A stretch of DNA of 64,000 nt from Paenibacillus solanacearum (GCF_910593845.1 NZ_CAJVAS010000014.1:91546-155545); one strand, 5' to 3'. Shown: positions 25,725 through 35,814, counted from the first letter of the stretch. The notes: a model not told the origin generated them from the letters alone. Program-made: numbers and translations.

Positions 25725-26387
25725 ATGAATAAGCAGCATATTCTGGATGCATATCGTTTCAGACATGCCTGCAAGGAATTCGACCCGAACCGCAAAATCC
25801 CGCAGGATGACTTCGAATTTATTCTCGAAACCGGGCGTCTGTCCCCCAGCTCCTTCGGGTTCGAGCCTTGGAAGTTCCTCATCGTGCAAAATGCGGAGCT
25901 GCGGCACAAGCTGCTTCCCGTATCATGGGGCGCGCAAAAACAGCTGCCGACGGCAAGCCACTTTGTCGTTCTGCTCTCCCGCACGAAGGCGGATCTGCTG
26001 CCCGGCTCGGCTCACATCGTTCATATTATGGAAGAAGTGCAGCAGCTCCCTGCCGAAGCCGCCAAGCAAAGAGCGACGCGGTATCATCAATTTTTGGCGT
26101 CGGATTTCAAGCTGCTGGATAATGAAAGAGCCATGTTCGAATGGGCCACCCGGCAAACGTATATTGCGCTCGGCAATATGATGACCGCCGCCGCTCAGAT
26201 CGGCATCGATTCCTGCCCGATCGAAGGGTTTGATAAAGAAAAGGTGGAAGCGATTTTGAAAAAAGAAGGCTTGCTTGACGGAGAACGATTGGGCGTCTCC
26301 TGCATGGCGGCGTTCGGATACCGCGTTAGGGAGCCGAGAGAAAAAACAAGGCAATCGGCGGATCAAGTCGTGGAGTGGATCGTGTAA
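25725..26387 (+). CDS. Nitroreductase family protein (FMN-dependent NAD(P)H oxidoreductase)
   Basis: 220 residues from the ATG at 25725 (AGGAG 11 bases upstream; an ATG at 25716 is too close to it). The N-terminal AYRFRHACKEFDPNRKI, the GRLSPSSFGFEPWKFLIV block that contacts FMN, and the C-terminal GIDSCPIEGFDKEKVEAIL and GVSCMAAFGYR are typical of NfsB-like enzymes. It reduces nitro compounds, quinones or flavins with NAD(P)H and works as a dimer with FMN. A likely part of the response to electrophiles or quinones. Ends before a bidirectional terminator. Confidence 0.9.
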   Translation: MNKQHILDAYRFRHACKEFDPNRKIPQDDFEFILETGRLSPSSFGFEPWKFLIVQNAELRHKLLPVSWGAQKQLPTASHFVVLLSRTKADLLPGSAHIVHIMEEVQQLPAEAAKQRATRYHQFLASDFKLLDNERAMFEWATRQTYIALGNMMTAAAQIGIDSCPIEGFDKEKVEAILKKEGLLDGERLGVSCMAAFGYRVREPREKTRQSADQVVEWIV

Positions 26388-26410
26388 AAAAGCGGTCATC
26401 CGCACATGAA

Positions 26411-26447
26411 ACAGGACGCCTATAAGCAGAGCTGCTTGGCGTCCTGT
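26411..26447. terminator. Bidirectional terminator between nitroreductase and hisA
   Basis: ACAGGACGCC and GGCGTCCTGT form the outer stem, with AAGCAG and CTGCTT as an inner stem, between two converging genes. Confidence 0.75.
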
Positions 26448-26484
26448 TCATTAGTTCCGCAGAATTATTTCCCCGGAAATTTTC

Positions 26485-27243
26485 TTACTTTTTTCCACAA
26501 AATTCGACAACTTGCCGATAGGGCAGCTTTCCTCCGAAAATATCCAGAGCGCTTCCGACCGTGATGTCGAGCCGGCCTTGCGTAATCCGCTCAAACAGCT
26601 CCAAATCTTCAAGAGATCTTGCCCCGCCGGCATACGTCGTCGGAATGGAGACCCACTCGGCGAGACTCGTTACGAGCTGTTCATGGATGCCTGTACGCTT
26701 GCCTTCTACATCGACGGCATGAATCAGCAGCTCGTCGCAATGCTGCTCCAGCATCTCGATATTGGACCGGTTCAATTCAAAATTGCTGAATGTTTTCCAC
26801 TGATTGGTGACGACATACCATTTGCCGTCCTTTTCTTTGCAGCTCAAATCGATCACGAGCCTGTCTTTTCCGACGGTGGAGACGATTCGTTCCAGATGAT
26901 CCCGATTCAGCTCGCCGTCGCGAAAAATATAAGACGTAACGATGACATGCGATGCGCCGCGTTCCAAATAATACTGCGCATTATCAGCCGTAATTCCGCC
27001 GCCGATATGAAGCCCGCCCGGGTATTCCTGCAGCGCCTCCAGCGCCGCAGCCTCGTTGCCGCCTCCCAGCATGATGACATGACCGCCTGACAGCGCGTCC
27101 CGCTTGAACGTAGAGGCATAATACGCTGGGCTGTGCTCCGATACAAAATTTTCGACGACCGCTTGGTCGTTGTCGCTCAATGTCTCCCCGACAATTTGCT
27201 TCACTTTCCCCTGATGCAGATCGATACAAGGCCTGAATTTCAA
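26485..27243 (-). CDS. hisA: Eukaryotic-type HisA (ProFAR isomerase)
   Basis: 252 residues. The sequence follows the fungal/plant HIS6/HISN3 type rather than the usual bacterial HisA: FRPCIDLHQGKVKQIVG at the N-terminus, NFVSEHSPAYY, VIDLSCKEKDGKWYV, LLIHAVDVEG and a final SALDIFGGKL all match the yeast form as I recall it. The fold is a (beta/alpha)8 barrel with Asp8 in the first strand as probable catalytic acid/base. It isomerises ProFAR to PRFAR in histidine synthesis. It stands alone, away from any his operon. Possible promoter: TTGCTT and TATACT with a 16-base spacer upstream. A non-histidine role is possible. Confidence 0.85.
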   Translation of the reverse strand: MKFRPCIDLHQGKVKQIVGETLSDNDQAVVENFVSEHSPAYYASTFKRDALSGGHVIMLGGGNEAAALEALQEYPGGLHIGGGITADNAQYYLERGASHVIVTSYIFRDGELNRDHLERIVSTVGKDRLVIDLSCKEKDGKWYVVTNQWKTFSNFELNRSNIEMLEQHCDELLIHAVDVEGKRTGIHEQLVTSLAEWVSIPTTYAGGARSLEDLELFERITQGRLDITVGSALDIFGGKLPYRQVVEFCGKK

Positions 27244-27481
27244 CGTTCCCCATCCCTTTGCTATAAAAAGTAATGTGAGTCATGTATGTACTCAGTATAG
27301 GCGAAAGCCGCCTCAAAGCAAATGCCCGTTTTGATTTTTAGGGAAGAGGCCACGACCCGCAGCATCGCAGAATGGGAGGTAATGCATCGTAAATGCAGAA
27401 CATTCTCATCTATTATTGATTTTGATCTCCAACGGATTGCGGCATTACAATGGTAAAAAATGGTCGAGGGGGATCAGGTCT

Positions 27482-28903
27482 ATGTTTCATGACGCAACGG
27501 AGTGGATCGGCAGGCTGAAGCGCCGCGAAATATCATCCGAAGCTTTGTTAAGCTCGTATTTACACCGCATTCGGACCTATGATCCGACGCTTCGCTGCTA
27601 CATTACGCTTTGCGAAGAAGACGCCCTTGAAGCGGCGCGCAAAGCAGACGAGCGTCTGGCGCAAGGCGCGGAACCAGGTGTATTGCACGGCCTGCCGATC
27701 GCGGTCAAAGACTTCATCTGCACCGCCGGGACGCGCACGACCGCAGGCTCCAACGTATTGGAGCGGTTCGTCCCGGCCGAGCACGCAACCTTATGGCGGC
27801 GGCTCGAGCAAGCGGGCGCTCTGCTGCTCGGCAAGCTTAATATGCACGAATTCGGGTGGGGCGCCACCTCGGACAACCCCCATTACGGCGATTGCCGCAA
27901 TCCATGGGAACTTGCCCGATCCGCAGGCGGCTCCAGCGGAGGATGCGCGGCCGCCGTCGCCGCCGACTTGACGCCTGTCACCGTAGGTTCTGATACCGGG
28001 GGCTCGATTCGCGTGCCTGCCGCATGCTGCGGCGTATACGGGCTAAAGCCGACATACGGCGTCATTAGCCTGCATGGGGTCATTCCCATGGCCCCTTCGC
28101 TGGATCACGTCGGTCCGATGGCGCGATCCGTCCGCGATCTTGCGCTGATGATGAATGTGCTGAGCGGCTACGATCCGCGCGATCCGAACAGCGTGCGAGC
28201 GGTTCGGCAGGACTACAGCCAAAGTCTCGATATGCCCATAACGGATGGAACGGTTGCCATCGGGCCCGAACCGCTCTTGCAGGATGCCGACCCGGAATTC
28301 ATCGCCCGCCTGCTGCAGGCAGCGGACGTATTGCGGCAAGCCGGAGCAATGCTGCACGAGTGTGACTCCATCCCGGAGCTGCGGGAGGGCCCGCAGGCGA
28401 TGACCGTCATCGCGAGAACCGAATCGCTGCTGTATCATGACGAGCGGCTCAAGAACCCCGACTCGCCTTACCGCGAGGGCCTAAGGCAGCGGATAGAAAA
28501 AGGCCGCCAGTACAGCGCCCTCGATTACGCAGCGGCGGAGCAGGCGCGCAGACGGCTCCGCCGTTCGCTGGAGCAAGCGTTCGAGCGGTTCGATGTCATG
28601 CTCACGCCGACGATGCCTGTCGCGACGCCGCTGCTCGGCCGCCAACAAACGGCAGGCGGCGCGGCAAATCAGCCTGCCCCCCGGAGCGGCCATTTCAACC
28701 GATTCACGAACATCTTCAATCTGGCCGGCTTCCCTGCCGTTTCCGTTCCATGCGGTGTCTCAAGCAGCGGACTGCCCATAGGCATCCAGCTGATCGCCGC
28801 CCCGTTCCAGGAAGCCAAGCTGCTCCAGTATGCGCGCCAGCTGGAATTGGCGTTTCCGCTGCTCTCTCCTCCCGGTATGGAGCGGATTGGCGCGCAAAGC
28901 TGA
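27482..28903 (+). CDS. Amidase signature family hydrolase
   Basis: 473 residues from the ATG at 27482 with GAGGGGGAT about nine bases upstream. The amidase signature is complete: Lys76 in GLPIAVKDF, cis-Ser151 in AGGSSGG and nucleophile Ser175 in [12 protein letters not shown], with the 24-residue spacing of the family. It hydrolyses a carboxamide or related bond. It is shorter than GatA and no gatB or gatC lies nearby, so it is probably a stand-alone amidase, not part of the tRNA amidotransferase. Single-gene unit ended by a long palindrome. Confidence 0.9.
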   Translation: MFHDATEWIGRLKRREISSEALLSSYLHRIRTYDPTLRCYITLCEEDALEAARKADERLAQGAEPGVLHGLPIAVKDFICTAGTRTTAGSNVLERFVPAEHATLWRRLEQAGALLLGKLNMHEFGWGATSDNPHYGDCRNPWELARSAGGSSGGCAAAVAADLTPVTVGSDTGGSIRVPAACCGVYGLKPTYGVISLHGVIPMAPSLDHVGPMARSVRDLALMMNVLSGYDPRDPNSVRAVRQDYSQSLDMPITDGTVAIGPEPLLQDADPEFIARLLQAADVLRQAGAMLHECDSIPELREGPQAMTVIARTESLLYHDERLKNPDSPYREGLRQRIEKGRQYSALDYAAAEQARRRLRRSLEQAFERFDVMLTPTMPVATPLLGRQQTAGGAANQPAPRSGHFNRFTNIFNLAGFPAVSVPCGVSSSGLPIGIQLIAAPFQEAKLLQYARQLELAFPLLSPPGMERIGAQS

Positions 28904-28911
28904 CGCCCCAG

Positions 28912-28953
28912 ACGAGTAGAAAGGGCTGCGCCGCCGCAGCCCTTTCCACTCGT
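28912..28953. terminator. Bidirectional terminator between amidase and alcohol dehydrogenase
   Basis: Inner arms AAAGGGCTGCG and CGCAGCCCTTT surround a CCGC loop and outer arms ACGAGT and ACTCGT extend the stem, between converging genes. Confidence 0.8.
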
Positions 28954-29095
28954 TTGCCCGCAGACGCAGCCGCTTGCCGCGGCATTCGCGTCGCTCGCAT
29001 TGATATTCCTTTATGGAAGCGAAGCATCCGCTCAGCACCACATGGCGTCGTTCAGCGAACCAGACCTCTTCTTCAGGCCGATTCGCCCCGCATCA

Positions 29096-30259
29096 TCAGA
29101 GCGACTTGCGGTAGATCGCAAGCACGTCTTCACGCTGCAGCTGCTTAAAATACCCGAAAGGCCCATACACCATTGCCTTGTCAGTCATAACCTCCAGCTT
29201 ATCATCGCCGATCCCGTAATCGGCCAGGCGGCTCGGCGCGCCAATGGAAGACCAGAAAGCCCGCAGCGCACGTATGCCTTCCAGTGCGGTCTCACGGTCG
29301 CTCTTTCCTGCGGGATCGATACCGAAGACGTTGACCGCCATCTGCTTGAAGCGGGCTGTGCCGGAATCGAGCACATGCTCCATCCAGTTCGGGAACAATA
29401 TCGCCAGGCCGCCGCCGTGGGGAATGTCGTAAACCGCGCTCACCGCATGCTCGATATTATGCGTCGCCCAGTCGCCGCGGACACCCATCGCCAGCGTTCC
29501 GTTCAGCGCCATCGTGCCGCTGTATAGAATCGTTTCGCGCGCCTCGTAATGCTCGAGATTTTCTACGAGCGTCGGGGCGGTGGCCATGACGGTACGCAGG
29601 ATCGTCTCGCAAAATCCGTCCTGCACCGGCGAGTTGCCGGTATGGTGAAAATATTGTTCGAACACATGCGACATAATGTCGACCATGCCGTACACCGTCT
29701 GGTCCTTCGGAACGGTAAACGTGAATTCCGGGTTCAGAATGGAGAACTTCGGGAACGCGAGCGGGCTTCCCCAGCCGTACTTCTCCTGCGTCTCCCAGTT
29801 CGTGATGACGGAGCCCGCATTCATCTCCGATCCGGTCGCGGCCAGCGTCAGCACCGTCCCGAACGGCAGCGCATCCTTCGCCGCGGCCTTGCGGGTGATG
29901 ATGTCCCACACGTCACCGTCATATTTGGCTCCGACGGCAATCGCTTTGACGCAGTCGATCACGCTTCCTCCGCCAACGGCAATAATAAACTGGATGCCTT
30001 TCTCCCGGCAGAGCTGAACGCCCTTATGCACGGTCGACAACCGCGGGTTCGGCTCGACGCCGCTTAGTTCATGCACCTCGGCCTGTTGACGGGCGAGCAG
30101 GTCAATAACGCGGTCATAGAGCCCGTTCCGCTTGATGCTGCCGCCGCCGTACACCAGCAAAATTTTGCTGCCGTAGGGCGGAACTTGCGTGAGAAGCTGG
30201 TCCAGCGTGTCTTTTCCGAAAAAAAGCCGGGTTGGATTGTAATAAGCAAACGTGTTCAT
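29096..30259 (-). CDS. Iron-containing alcohol dehydrogenase (BdhA/YugJ-like)
   Basis: 387 residues with GGAGG eight bases before the ATG. NAD(P)-binding [14 protein letters not shown] and [15 protein letters not shown] and the [15 protein letters not shown] loop are typical. The metal is bound by Asp in [10 protein letters not shown] together with His of the same block and of [16 protein letters not shown]. The closest known group is butanol dehydrogenase and YqhD/YugJ, which reduce aldehydes with NADPH and help in aldehyde detoxification. It is followed only by a terminator, so a single-gene unit. Confidence 0.9.
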   Translation of the reverse strand: MNTFAYYNPTRLFFGKDTLDQLLTQVPPYGSKILLVYGGGSIKRNGLYDRVIDLLARQQAEVHELSGVEPNPRLSTVHKGVQLCREKGIQFIIAVGGGSVIDCVKAIAVGAKYDGDVWDIITRKAAAKDALPFGTVLTLAATGSEMNAGSVITNWETQEKYGWGSPLAFPKFSILNPEFTFTVPKDQTVYGMVDIMSHVFEQYFHHTGNSPVQDGFCETILRTVMATAPTLVENLEHYEARETILYSGTMALNGTLAMGVRGDWATHNIEHAVSAVYDIPHGGGLAILFPNWMEHVLDSGTARFKQMAVNVFGIDPAGKSDRETALEGIRALRAFWSSIGAPSRLADYGIGDDKLEVMTDKAMVYGPFGYFKQLQREDVLAIYRKSL

Positions 30260-30405
30260 GGATTCCCTCCGTCAGATCAGATCGTATATACAAAACATAC
30301 TTAACATGATGCCCTGTTATGATCCATCCATGTAATGGACTGGACCGAAATTAGAGCTTCGGCAGTCAGCATAAGACGATGCCGTCAACGCTTCGGGAGA
30401 CCGCT

Positions 30406-30981
30406 TTAGGCGAACTGCCGCTCGATCAACAGCCGCGCCGCACTGAGAAACGGCTCCGATTGGCTGGTCCGGTTCATGTAAGAAATCATTATGGCGCCGC
30501 TGCTGAGCATTCGCATATGAGCGACAAGTTCAACCGGATCGCGCGCTCCGGCTTGCCTGGCAATCACCTCGACCGCCTTCCACAGCTCCTCGCGGCATTC
30601 GACCGCCTTCCTGTAGCCGGGATGATCCGTATCGGGAAATTCAATCGCCGTATTCAGAAACGGACAGCCCCGGTTCTCATACCTCCCCAGACGCTCGGCC
30701 AAACCGGCTACGAGCGTATATAACTGATCCGCCGGCGAATCCGGATGCTTGCGCTTCGCTTCCTCCACGTTCCCCATGCTGCGAGAATGGCGTTGTTCCA
30801 AATAAGCGACGATCAACTCGTCCTTCGTTGCGAAATTGCGGTAGAAGCTCGCCTTGGCGACGCCGGATTCCGCAATGATCCGGTCAATGCCGACGGCGCG
30901 GATGCCTTCCCGATAAAATAAATCCGACGCGACACGCAAAATGCGTTCTTTGGCCGATTCTTTCTTGGTGCCTTCCGCCAT
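30406..30981 (-). CDS. TetR family regulator
   Basis: 191 residues. N-terminal helix-turn-helix about 10-56 (RILRVASDLFYREGIRAVG and GVAKASFYRNFATKDELI). The C-terminal ligand domain with RGCPFLNTAIEFPD resembles the YxaF/LmrA-like group that senses drugs or flavonoids. It is divergent from a DHA2-type exporter, and two near-perfect palindromes in the gap are likely its binding sites. Its ribosome site is weak (GGAATGAG), consistent with low expression of a repressor. Confidence 0.9.
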   Translation of the reverse strand: MAEGTKKESAKERILRVASDLFYREGIRAVGIDRIIAESGVAKASFYRNFATKDELIVAYLEQRHSRSMGNVEEAKRKHPDSPADQLYTLVAGLAERLGRYENRGCPFLNTAIEFPDTDHPGYRKAVECREELWKAVEVIARQAGARDPVELVAHMRMLSSGAIMISYMNRTSQSEPFLSAARLLIERQFA

Positions 30982-31016
30982 ACCATCAACTCATTCCATA
31001 ATTTTGAAATTGTGTA

Positions 31017-31045
31017 TTGACATGAGACAGATCTGTCTGTATCAT
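31017..31045 (+). promoter_or_regulatory. Promoter of the DHA2 exporter with embedded TetR operator
   Basis: TTGACA (31017-31022) and TATCAT (31040-31045) are 17 bases apart. The perfect palindrome AGACAGATCTGTCT (31025-31038) fills the spacer, so repressor binding would directly exclude polymerase. Confidence 0.85.
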
Positions 31046-31059
31046 GTTCCTAGAAAATG

Positions 31060-31077
31060 AGACAGACCGGTCTCTCT
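31060..31077. promoter_or_regulatory. Second TetR operator
   Basis: AGACAGACCGGTCTCTCT is a near palindrome with a perfect 10-base core (AGACCGGTCT), sharing the AGACAGA half-site with the operator in the promoter, centred 37 bases away. Confidence 0.7.
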
Positions 31078-31175
31078 CATTCTAATCAACGTCCCGTCAT
31101 GCTGTCAATCGGTTCCGGAACGGATTGACAGCACAGCTTACAGATTATCCTATCGGGGCAAAAGGAGAATACACG

Positions 31176-32867
31176 ATGTCCACCATGGTCAAATCTGCGG
31201 CGCTTCCCGATCCGGCCGCATCGGAGGATGCAGGCCGCAAGCCGCGCTTGATGCTCGCGGTCATGCTGCTGTCCGTATTCATGTCGGTCGCGAACATCTT
31301 CATCGTCAACGTCGCCACCCCCTCGATTCAGCGCGGGCTGCATGCCGCCTTTTCCGACGTTCAATTCGTCATTACGAGCTATACGCTTGCCTTTGCCGTC
31401 TCGCTCATCATCGGCGGTCGCCTCGGGGACCGGTTCGGCCGCAAGCGTATGCTTCTGCTCGGCGTCATCGGGTTCACCGTATCCTCGATGCTGTGCGGGC
31501 TGGCGTCCGGCGTCGCGATGCTGATCGCCGCCCGTATCATGCAAGGCTTGAGCGCCGCGCTGATCTCTCCGCAGGTGCTGTCGCTTATCCAGGTGAACTA
31601 CTCCCCGAGCCAACGGGGGGCCGTCTTCGGCTTGTACGGCGCGGCGCAAGGGATCGCCGCGTCGACGGGCCAAGTGATCGGCGGCCTGCTGCTTCAGCTC
31701 AACCCGTGGGGGCTCGATTGGCGAACTGTCTTTTTCTTCAATGTGCCGGTCGGCCTAGCGCTCCTGTTCCTCATCCCTTCCATCCGCGAATCCAGAACAG
31801 ACGACGGCGCCAAGCTGGACTGGGCCGGCGCCCTGCTCGTCGCCGCCGGTCTGCTCATGCTTGTGTATCCGCTCGTTCAGGGGCAGAAGGAAGGATGGCC
31901 GCCGGGCATCATCGCCAGCCTGATCCTGTCGGTGCCCCTGCTGGCGGCATTCGTCTGGCATGAGAAGCGGCTGCTTCGCCGGGGCCTGGTCCCGTTCATG
32001 AACGTGGAGCTGTTCGGGCAGCGGATGTTCACGATCGGCATGACGATCGTCTTCATGCTGATGTGCTCGCAAGCCGCGTTCTTCCTGGTGACGGCTTACT
32101 TTTTGCAGAGTGGGCTTGGCATGACGGCTCTGGCGGCAGGCTTCGTCATTCTGCCGATGGGGCTCGGCTATTTTGCCGCCTCGCTGCTGTCGGCCCGAGC
32201 CGCCTCCCGCCTCGGCTCGCATGTGCTGACGCTCGGCACGGCGCTCACGGTGACCGGCTTCCTTGCGCTCGCGCTGTCGGTTCACGCCACGGGCATTTCA
32301 CCCGGCGGTTACGTCTGGGTTCCCGCCTTGGCCGTGCTCGGCCTCGGTCAAGGCTTCATCGCCGCTCCGCTGACGAATATCGTGCTGGCCAAAATCCGCA
32401 GCAGCCATATCGGCTCGGCTTCCGGCATTTTGACTACCGGGATGCAGGTCGCCTTCGCAATCGGAACGGGGCTGATCGGCATCGTGTGGCTGAATGCGAC
32501 CGGACAGCATGCCGATAGCGTCGGCAAGCAGGTAGCGCTGCAGTTGCAGCAGCGCAGCCCGGCCTACGCAACTCTGTCCGCCGAACAGAGCGGCGCGGCG
32601 CTTGAAGCGGTGCGCGCCTGCTATCCGCTGCTCGCCCAAAGCTCCGGCGCCTCGCCCGTCCCGGCCGATTGCCGCGCTGCGGCAGCGGACGCTTCGCCGG
32701 CAAGCCATCTGTACGCCGACGGCATCCGTCAGGCAACGGCGCAAAATTACGCCGATTCGTACTTGCTCTGCCTCTTCATTCTGGCAGCGCTCGCCGCCGT
32801 CATGTTCCCGCCCGTGCTGGCGCTCGGAAGAAAACGACAGCCGGCGGCGGCGGTTCCCGTCTCCTGA
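31176..32867 (+). CDS. DHA2 (EmrB/QacA) family drug:proton antiporter
   Basis: 563 residues from the ATG at 31176, with AAAGGAG eight bases upstream. About 14 transmembrane helices are visible. Motif A GGRLGDRFGRKR lies between helices 2 and 3 and motif C-like glycines follow. A soluble extracellular loop near the C-terminus (about 440-525) is rich in Ala and carries two cysteines. The protein expels toxic compounds at the membrane using the proton gradient. Control by the divergent TetR protein is strongly suggested by the operators. Substrate unknown. Confidence 0.9.
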   Translation: MSTMVKSAALPDPAASEDAGRKPRLMLAVMLLSVFMSVANIFIVNVATPSIQRGLHAAFSDVQFVITSYTLAFAVSLIIGGRLGDRFGRKRMLLLGVIGFTVSSMLCGLASGVAMLIAARIMQGLSAALISPQVLSLIQVNYSPSQRGAVFGLYGAAQGIAASTGQVIGGLLLQLNPWGLDWRTVFFFNVPVGLALLFLIPSIRESRTDDGAKLDWAGALLVAAGLLMLVYPLVQGQKEGWPPGIIASLILSVPLLAAFVWHEKRLLRRGLVPFMNVELFGQRMFTIGMTIVFMLMCSQAAFFLVTAYFLQSGLGMTALAAGFVILPMGLGYFAASLLSARAASRLGSHVLTLGTALTVTGFLALALSVHATGISPGGYVWVPALAVLGLGQGFIAAPLTNIVLAKIRSSHIGSASGILTTGMQVAFAIGTGLIGIVWLNATGQHADSVGKQVALQLQQRSPAYATLSAEQSGAALEAVRACYPLLAQSSGASPVPADCRAAAADASPASHLYADGIRQATAQNYADSYLLCLFILAALAAVMFPPVLALGRKRQPAAAVPVS

Positions 32868-32988
32868 TGGTTCGCAGCATAAGCCGATAACATGCAACAG
32901 CGGCAGTCGAAGGCGCGAAAATACGCCGCAGACTGGCCGCTGTTGTCCATGCTTCCGTATGCTGAATCTCCGTTATATGTCGCCGCGC

Positions 32989-33486
32989 TTATTGCGGCGG
33001 CGTCATGCCGAACTGTGCCCAGCCTTCCTTGGAAGGGCCGTATACCGCAGGGATCGGCAGCCCCGCCTGGCGCATCAGTACGGTGACTTGTCCCCGATGA
33101 TGCACAATATGTTTGATCAATCCCATGAAGATCGTCGCGTTGGACTCCTTTCTGCCGAACGCATTTTGGATTTGCTTCAACGCATCGTCATTCCACTGCG
33201 TTTGAAGCGCATCGGCTGCACGAACACTGACCGTACGAAAGGTGTCTGCGATCTCCTTGGCGGAAGGCACTTCGTCCGGATGGGACACCTTCGCTACCGG
33301 AACGCCGAATTCGGTTAAATAATCCGGGATATTCGAGACAAAATGCCACGCAATCCTTCCGAGCGTACGCCCTCCCGGACATACTTGCTGCTCCAGCGCT
33401 TCATCGGTCAGCCCATCCAACACCTTTTGGGTCAATCCTGCCTCATGGTTCCATTCGACGATCAAATCTTGAACTGTAACGTACAT
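32989..33486 (-). CDS. DinB family protein
   Basis: 165 residues from the ATG at 33486 (AAAGGG ten bases upstream; the ATG nine bases earlier has no room for a ribosome site). It is a four-helix bundle: MYVTVQDLIVEWNHE, IAWHFVSNIPDYL, and HIVHHRGQVTVLMRQAG, in which His48 and the His residues of the last block form the expected metal triad. DinB-fold proteins include thiol transferases and many stress-induced proteins of unknown role. Monocistronic, separate from the hydrolase gene upstream by about 55 bases. Confidence 0.85.
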   Translation of the reverse strand: MYVTVQDLIVEWNHEAGLTQKVLDGLTDEALEQQVCPGGRTLGRIAWHFVSNIPDYLTEFGVPVAKVSHPDEVPSAKEIADTFRTVSVRAADALQTQWNDDALKQIQNAFGRKESNATIFMGLIKHIVHHRGQVTVLMRQAGLPIPAVYGPSKEGWAQFGMTPPQ

Positions 33487-33543
33487 TCTTCTCATCCCTT
33501 TCTGATTTTTTCATTCGAGTCCATTCTTGTCCTGCTTCTTATT

Positions 33544-34365
33544 TCAAGCTTGCCGTTCGTTAAGAAACTCGTTCACCGCATCATAATAACCGTCTATGTC
33601 ATCGGCATGGACACCGTGGCCGCAATGTTCGAACACGATAAGCTTCGTGCCGGGTCTTCGCTCTTCCATGCGCCTGGCCTGTTCCGTCGCCAGAATGAAG
33701 CTCTTCGCACCGTGAATCAGCAGAATCGGGCAGCTCGAACCTAACCAATCCTCCCAGAACTCCCCATTGGACTGAGGAACGGACACTCGCAGCCCTTCCA
33801 GATCCGTTCGGAATCCCCAACCGAGTTCATCCTCGAACACACTTTCCGCAAAATAATCGATCGCCCGCAGCCCTGCGCCCGCAAGCGACGCTCTCAGCGC
33901 CTTGAGGGAAGCCGATCGGACGGGAAGCTTGTCCGCGAAGGAGAAGTCGGCTTGAATCTCCGCACCGATATCCTCGACGATCAAGGCGTTCACCATGTCG
34001 GGGTAACGGGCTGCGAATTGGTACGCATTCAGTCCGCCCAAGGAATGCCCGAGAATCGTCACAGCGCGCCCCCCTAGCTCCGTCCGAATGAGGTTCGCAA
34101 TATCGTTCACGTAATCCTCCCTCGCGTATTCCTTTCCGGGAGAATGATCGCTCCAGCCATGTCCGCGTTGATCCAGACAAATCACCCGCCAATCTTGGAA
34201 ACGTGCGGCGAGCTCCGCGAAGGATCGCGCACCAGCCATATACCCGTGCAGCATAAGCAGTACGCGGTCGCTGTCTCCGCCAAAATCCAGATACGAAAGC
34301 CGAACATTCCCCGATTGAACGTATTTCCTCACGGCCGAACCGGTATGAAGGGGATTCATCATCAT
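33544..34365 (-). CDS. Alpha/beta hydrolase
   Basis: 273 residues from the ATG at 34365, which has GGGAG eight bases upstream; the ATG at 34380 has none. The oxyanion segment MLHGYMAG, the nucleophile elbow GHSLGG with Ser108, DQRGHGWSD and the terminal catalytic His in HCGHGVHADD are all present. The usual acid position is in LLIHGAKSFIL. It probably hydrolyses a small ester or amide in the cytoplasm. Substrate not predictable. It may be cotranscribed with the DinB gene. Confidence 0.87.
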   Translation of the reverse strand: MMMNPLHTGSAVRKYVQSGNVRLSYLDFGGDSDRVLLMLHGYMAGARSFAELAARFQDWRVICLDQRGHGWSDHSPGKEYAREDYVNDIANLIRTELGGRAVTILGHSLGGLNAYQFAARYPDMVNALIVEDIGAEIQADFSFADKLPVRSASLKALRASLAGAGLRAIDYFAESVFEDELGWGFRTDLEGLRVSVPQSNGEFWEDWLGSSCPILLIHGAKSFILATEQARRMEERRPGTKLIVFEHCGHGVHADDIDGYYDAVNEFLNERQA

Positions 34366-34459
34366 AGTCTTCTCTCCCATCGATATAAACTTTCGTCTCG
34401 CTCAAATCTATCTTACTCGTTAATAGTGACAACAACCGTCACTATTGTTCAAATTATTT

Positions 34460-35701
34460 TCAGCTGCCGAGCGGCACATCGCGAAGCTGAACCTTTCGTT
34501 GTTGTCGTCCGTACATTCCGGCCAGCGCGGCGGCTATCGCCATAAAGACGGCGCTGGATGCGACGCCGAATTGCAAGCCTTGCCGTTCGACGGCCACGCC
34601 TCCCAGGATCGGACCGATGATCTGCCCGGAGGCAAAAAAGGCGGTGGCGATGCTGAGGCATGCCGCATAGGCACTGTGAGGGACATGGCGCCGAAGAAGC
34701 GCGGTCGTCATGAGCGGCGGAGTAATAAAGGAGACCAGCCCGATCGTAATCGCGCCGAGTGCCGTAAACAACAGATGACCGGTCATGACGCCGCACACGC
34801 CGATCGTTCCCAAGGTGAGCCCCGACGCCAGCGTATACCCGCTGGGCCACCGGTCAATGGCTTTGCCTCCGATCCATCCGTTGAACAAACCCGCAAATCC
34901 GATGCCGGACCAGATCAGCCCCGCATAAAGGGACGGGATGCCTTTGCTCACCAGATACGGTATCAAGTACGTGAAATAAATAATGTATCCCGAGCCGAAG
35001 AAGAAATAAGAACCGATTAAAAACAAGAGCTTCTTCGGGTTCAACAGCAGACGATACACCTGTACGCGTTCGGGATCCCGCAGTTCCCCTTCCGCCCCTG
35101 ACGGCACTGGGGCGGATCTGTGCTGGCGAATGACGAATTCGAAGCCGGCAGCGGCAACGACGCCGAATACACCCATGGCTGCCCAAGCATACCGCCATCC
35201 CTGCTCGTGAGAAGGATCTATGGTCAACGGGGCGAATACCCCCGTCAGCAGAATGCCTGCCGAGCCGCCCAGCCATATGAACCCCGATGCCACTCCACGT
35301 TCCTCCGGCCGAACGGCGTCCATCGCAATGGACAGGACCAGCACTGTAGCGAACGCCGATAGCAAGCCGATGGCGAACCGCCATAGCCCGAGCTGGATGA
35401 AATGATCGCTAAAGGCCGAGCCGAGCATAGCGATTCCAAGACCGAAGCATGTCATTCGATTGATCGCCTGCTTCCGTTCCGGAAACCGTGAAATCACAGG
35501 GGAAAGACATAAGCTCCCGGCCAAATAACCGATAAAGTTGACGGTGCCTAATATGCCCAGCTGTCCATAGCTTCCTCCGATCACCCGCTGGATCCCGGGC
35601 AGAAACATGCCATAGGAGAGCCGTGAAAACCCGAGAATGACGACAAATAAAAGCGATGCCCATAAAGTAATCCAGTTGAATGCAGATTTCGTCCCCATCA
35701 T
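34460..35701 (-). CDS. MFS transporter, YbfB/YjiJ type
   Basis: 413 residues with twelve predicted transmembrane helices. The opening WASLLFVVILGFSRLSYGMFLPGIQ and GILGTVNFIGYLAGSL are characteristic of the YbfB/YjiJ branch of the major facilitator family. A charged cytoplasmic loop (about 205-225) separates the two six-helix halves. Function of this branch is not well known; sugar or organic-acid export has been suggested. It is divergent from a LysR gene, which probably controls it. Confidence 0.87.
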   Translation of the reverse strand: MMGTKSAFNWITLWASLLFVVILGFSRLSYGMFLPGIQRVIGGSYGQLGILGTVNFIGYLAGSLCLSPVISRFPERKQAINRMTCFGLGIAMLGSAFSDHFIQLGLWRFAIGLLSAFATVLVLSIAMDAVRPEERGVASGFIWLGGSAGILLTGVFAPLTIDPSHEQGWRYAWAAMGVFGVVAAAGFEFVIRQHRSAPVPSGAEGELRDPERVQVYRLLLNPKKLLFLIGSYFFFGSGYIIYFTYLIPYLVSKGIPSLYAGLIWSGIGFAGLFNGWIGGKAIDRWPSGYTLASGLTLGTIGVCGVMTGHLLFTALGAITIGLVSFITPPLMTTALLRRHVPHSAYAACLSIATAFFASGQIIGPILGGVAVERQGLQFGVASSAVFMAIAAALAGMYGRQQRKVQLRDVPLGS

Positions 35702-35814
35702 TCCATCTTCCCCTACATTTTTTTGTTGACCCTAGTGTAAATTGTCGGGAAAGTTTTGTAAAATTGAATTATATGAACGAATCATTCGAAAATATTAAAC
35801 CAAAGGTGATATGA

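Noticed and set aside
27482..28903. GatA subunit of the tRNA amidotransferase
   Set aside because: No gatB or gatC nearby; a general amidase is more likely.
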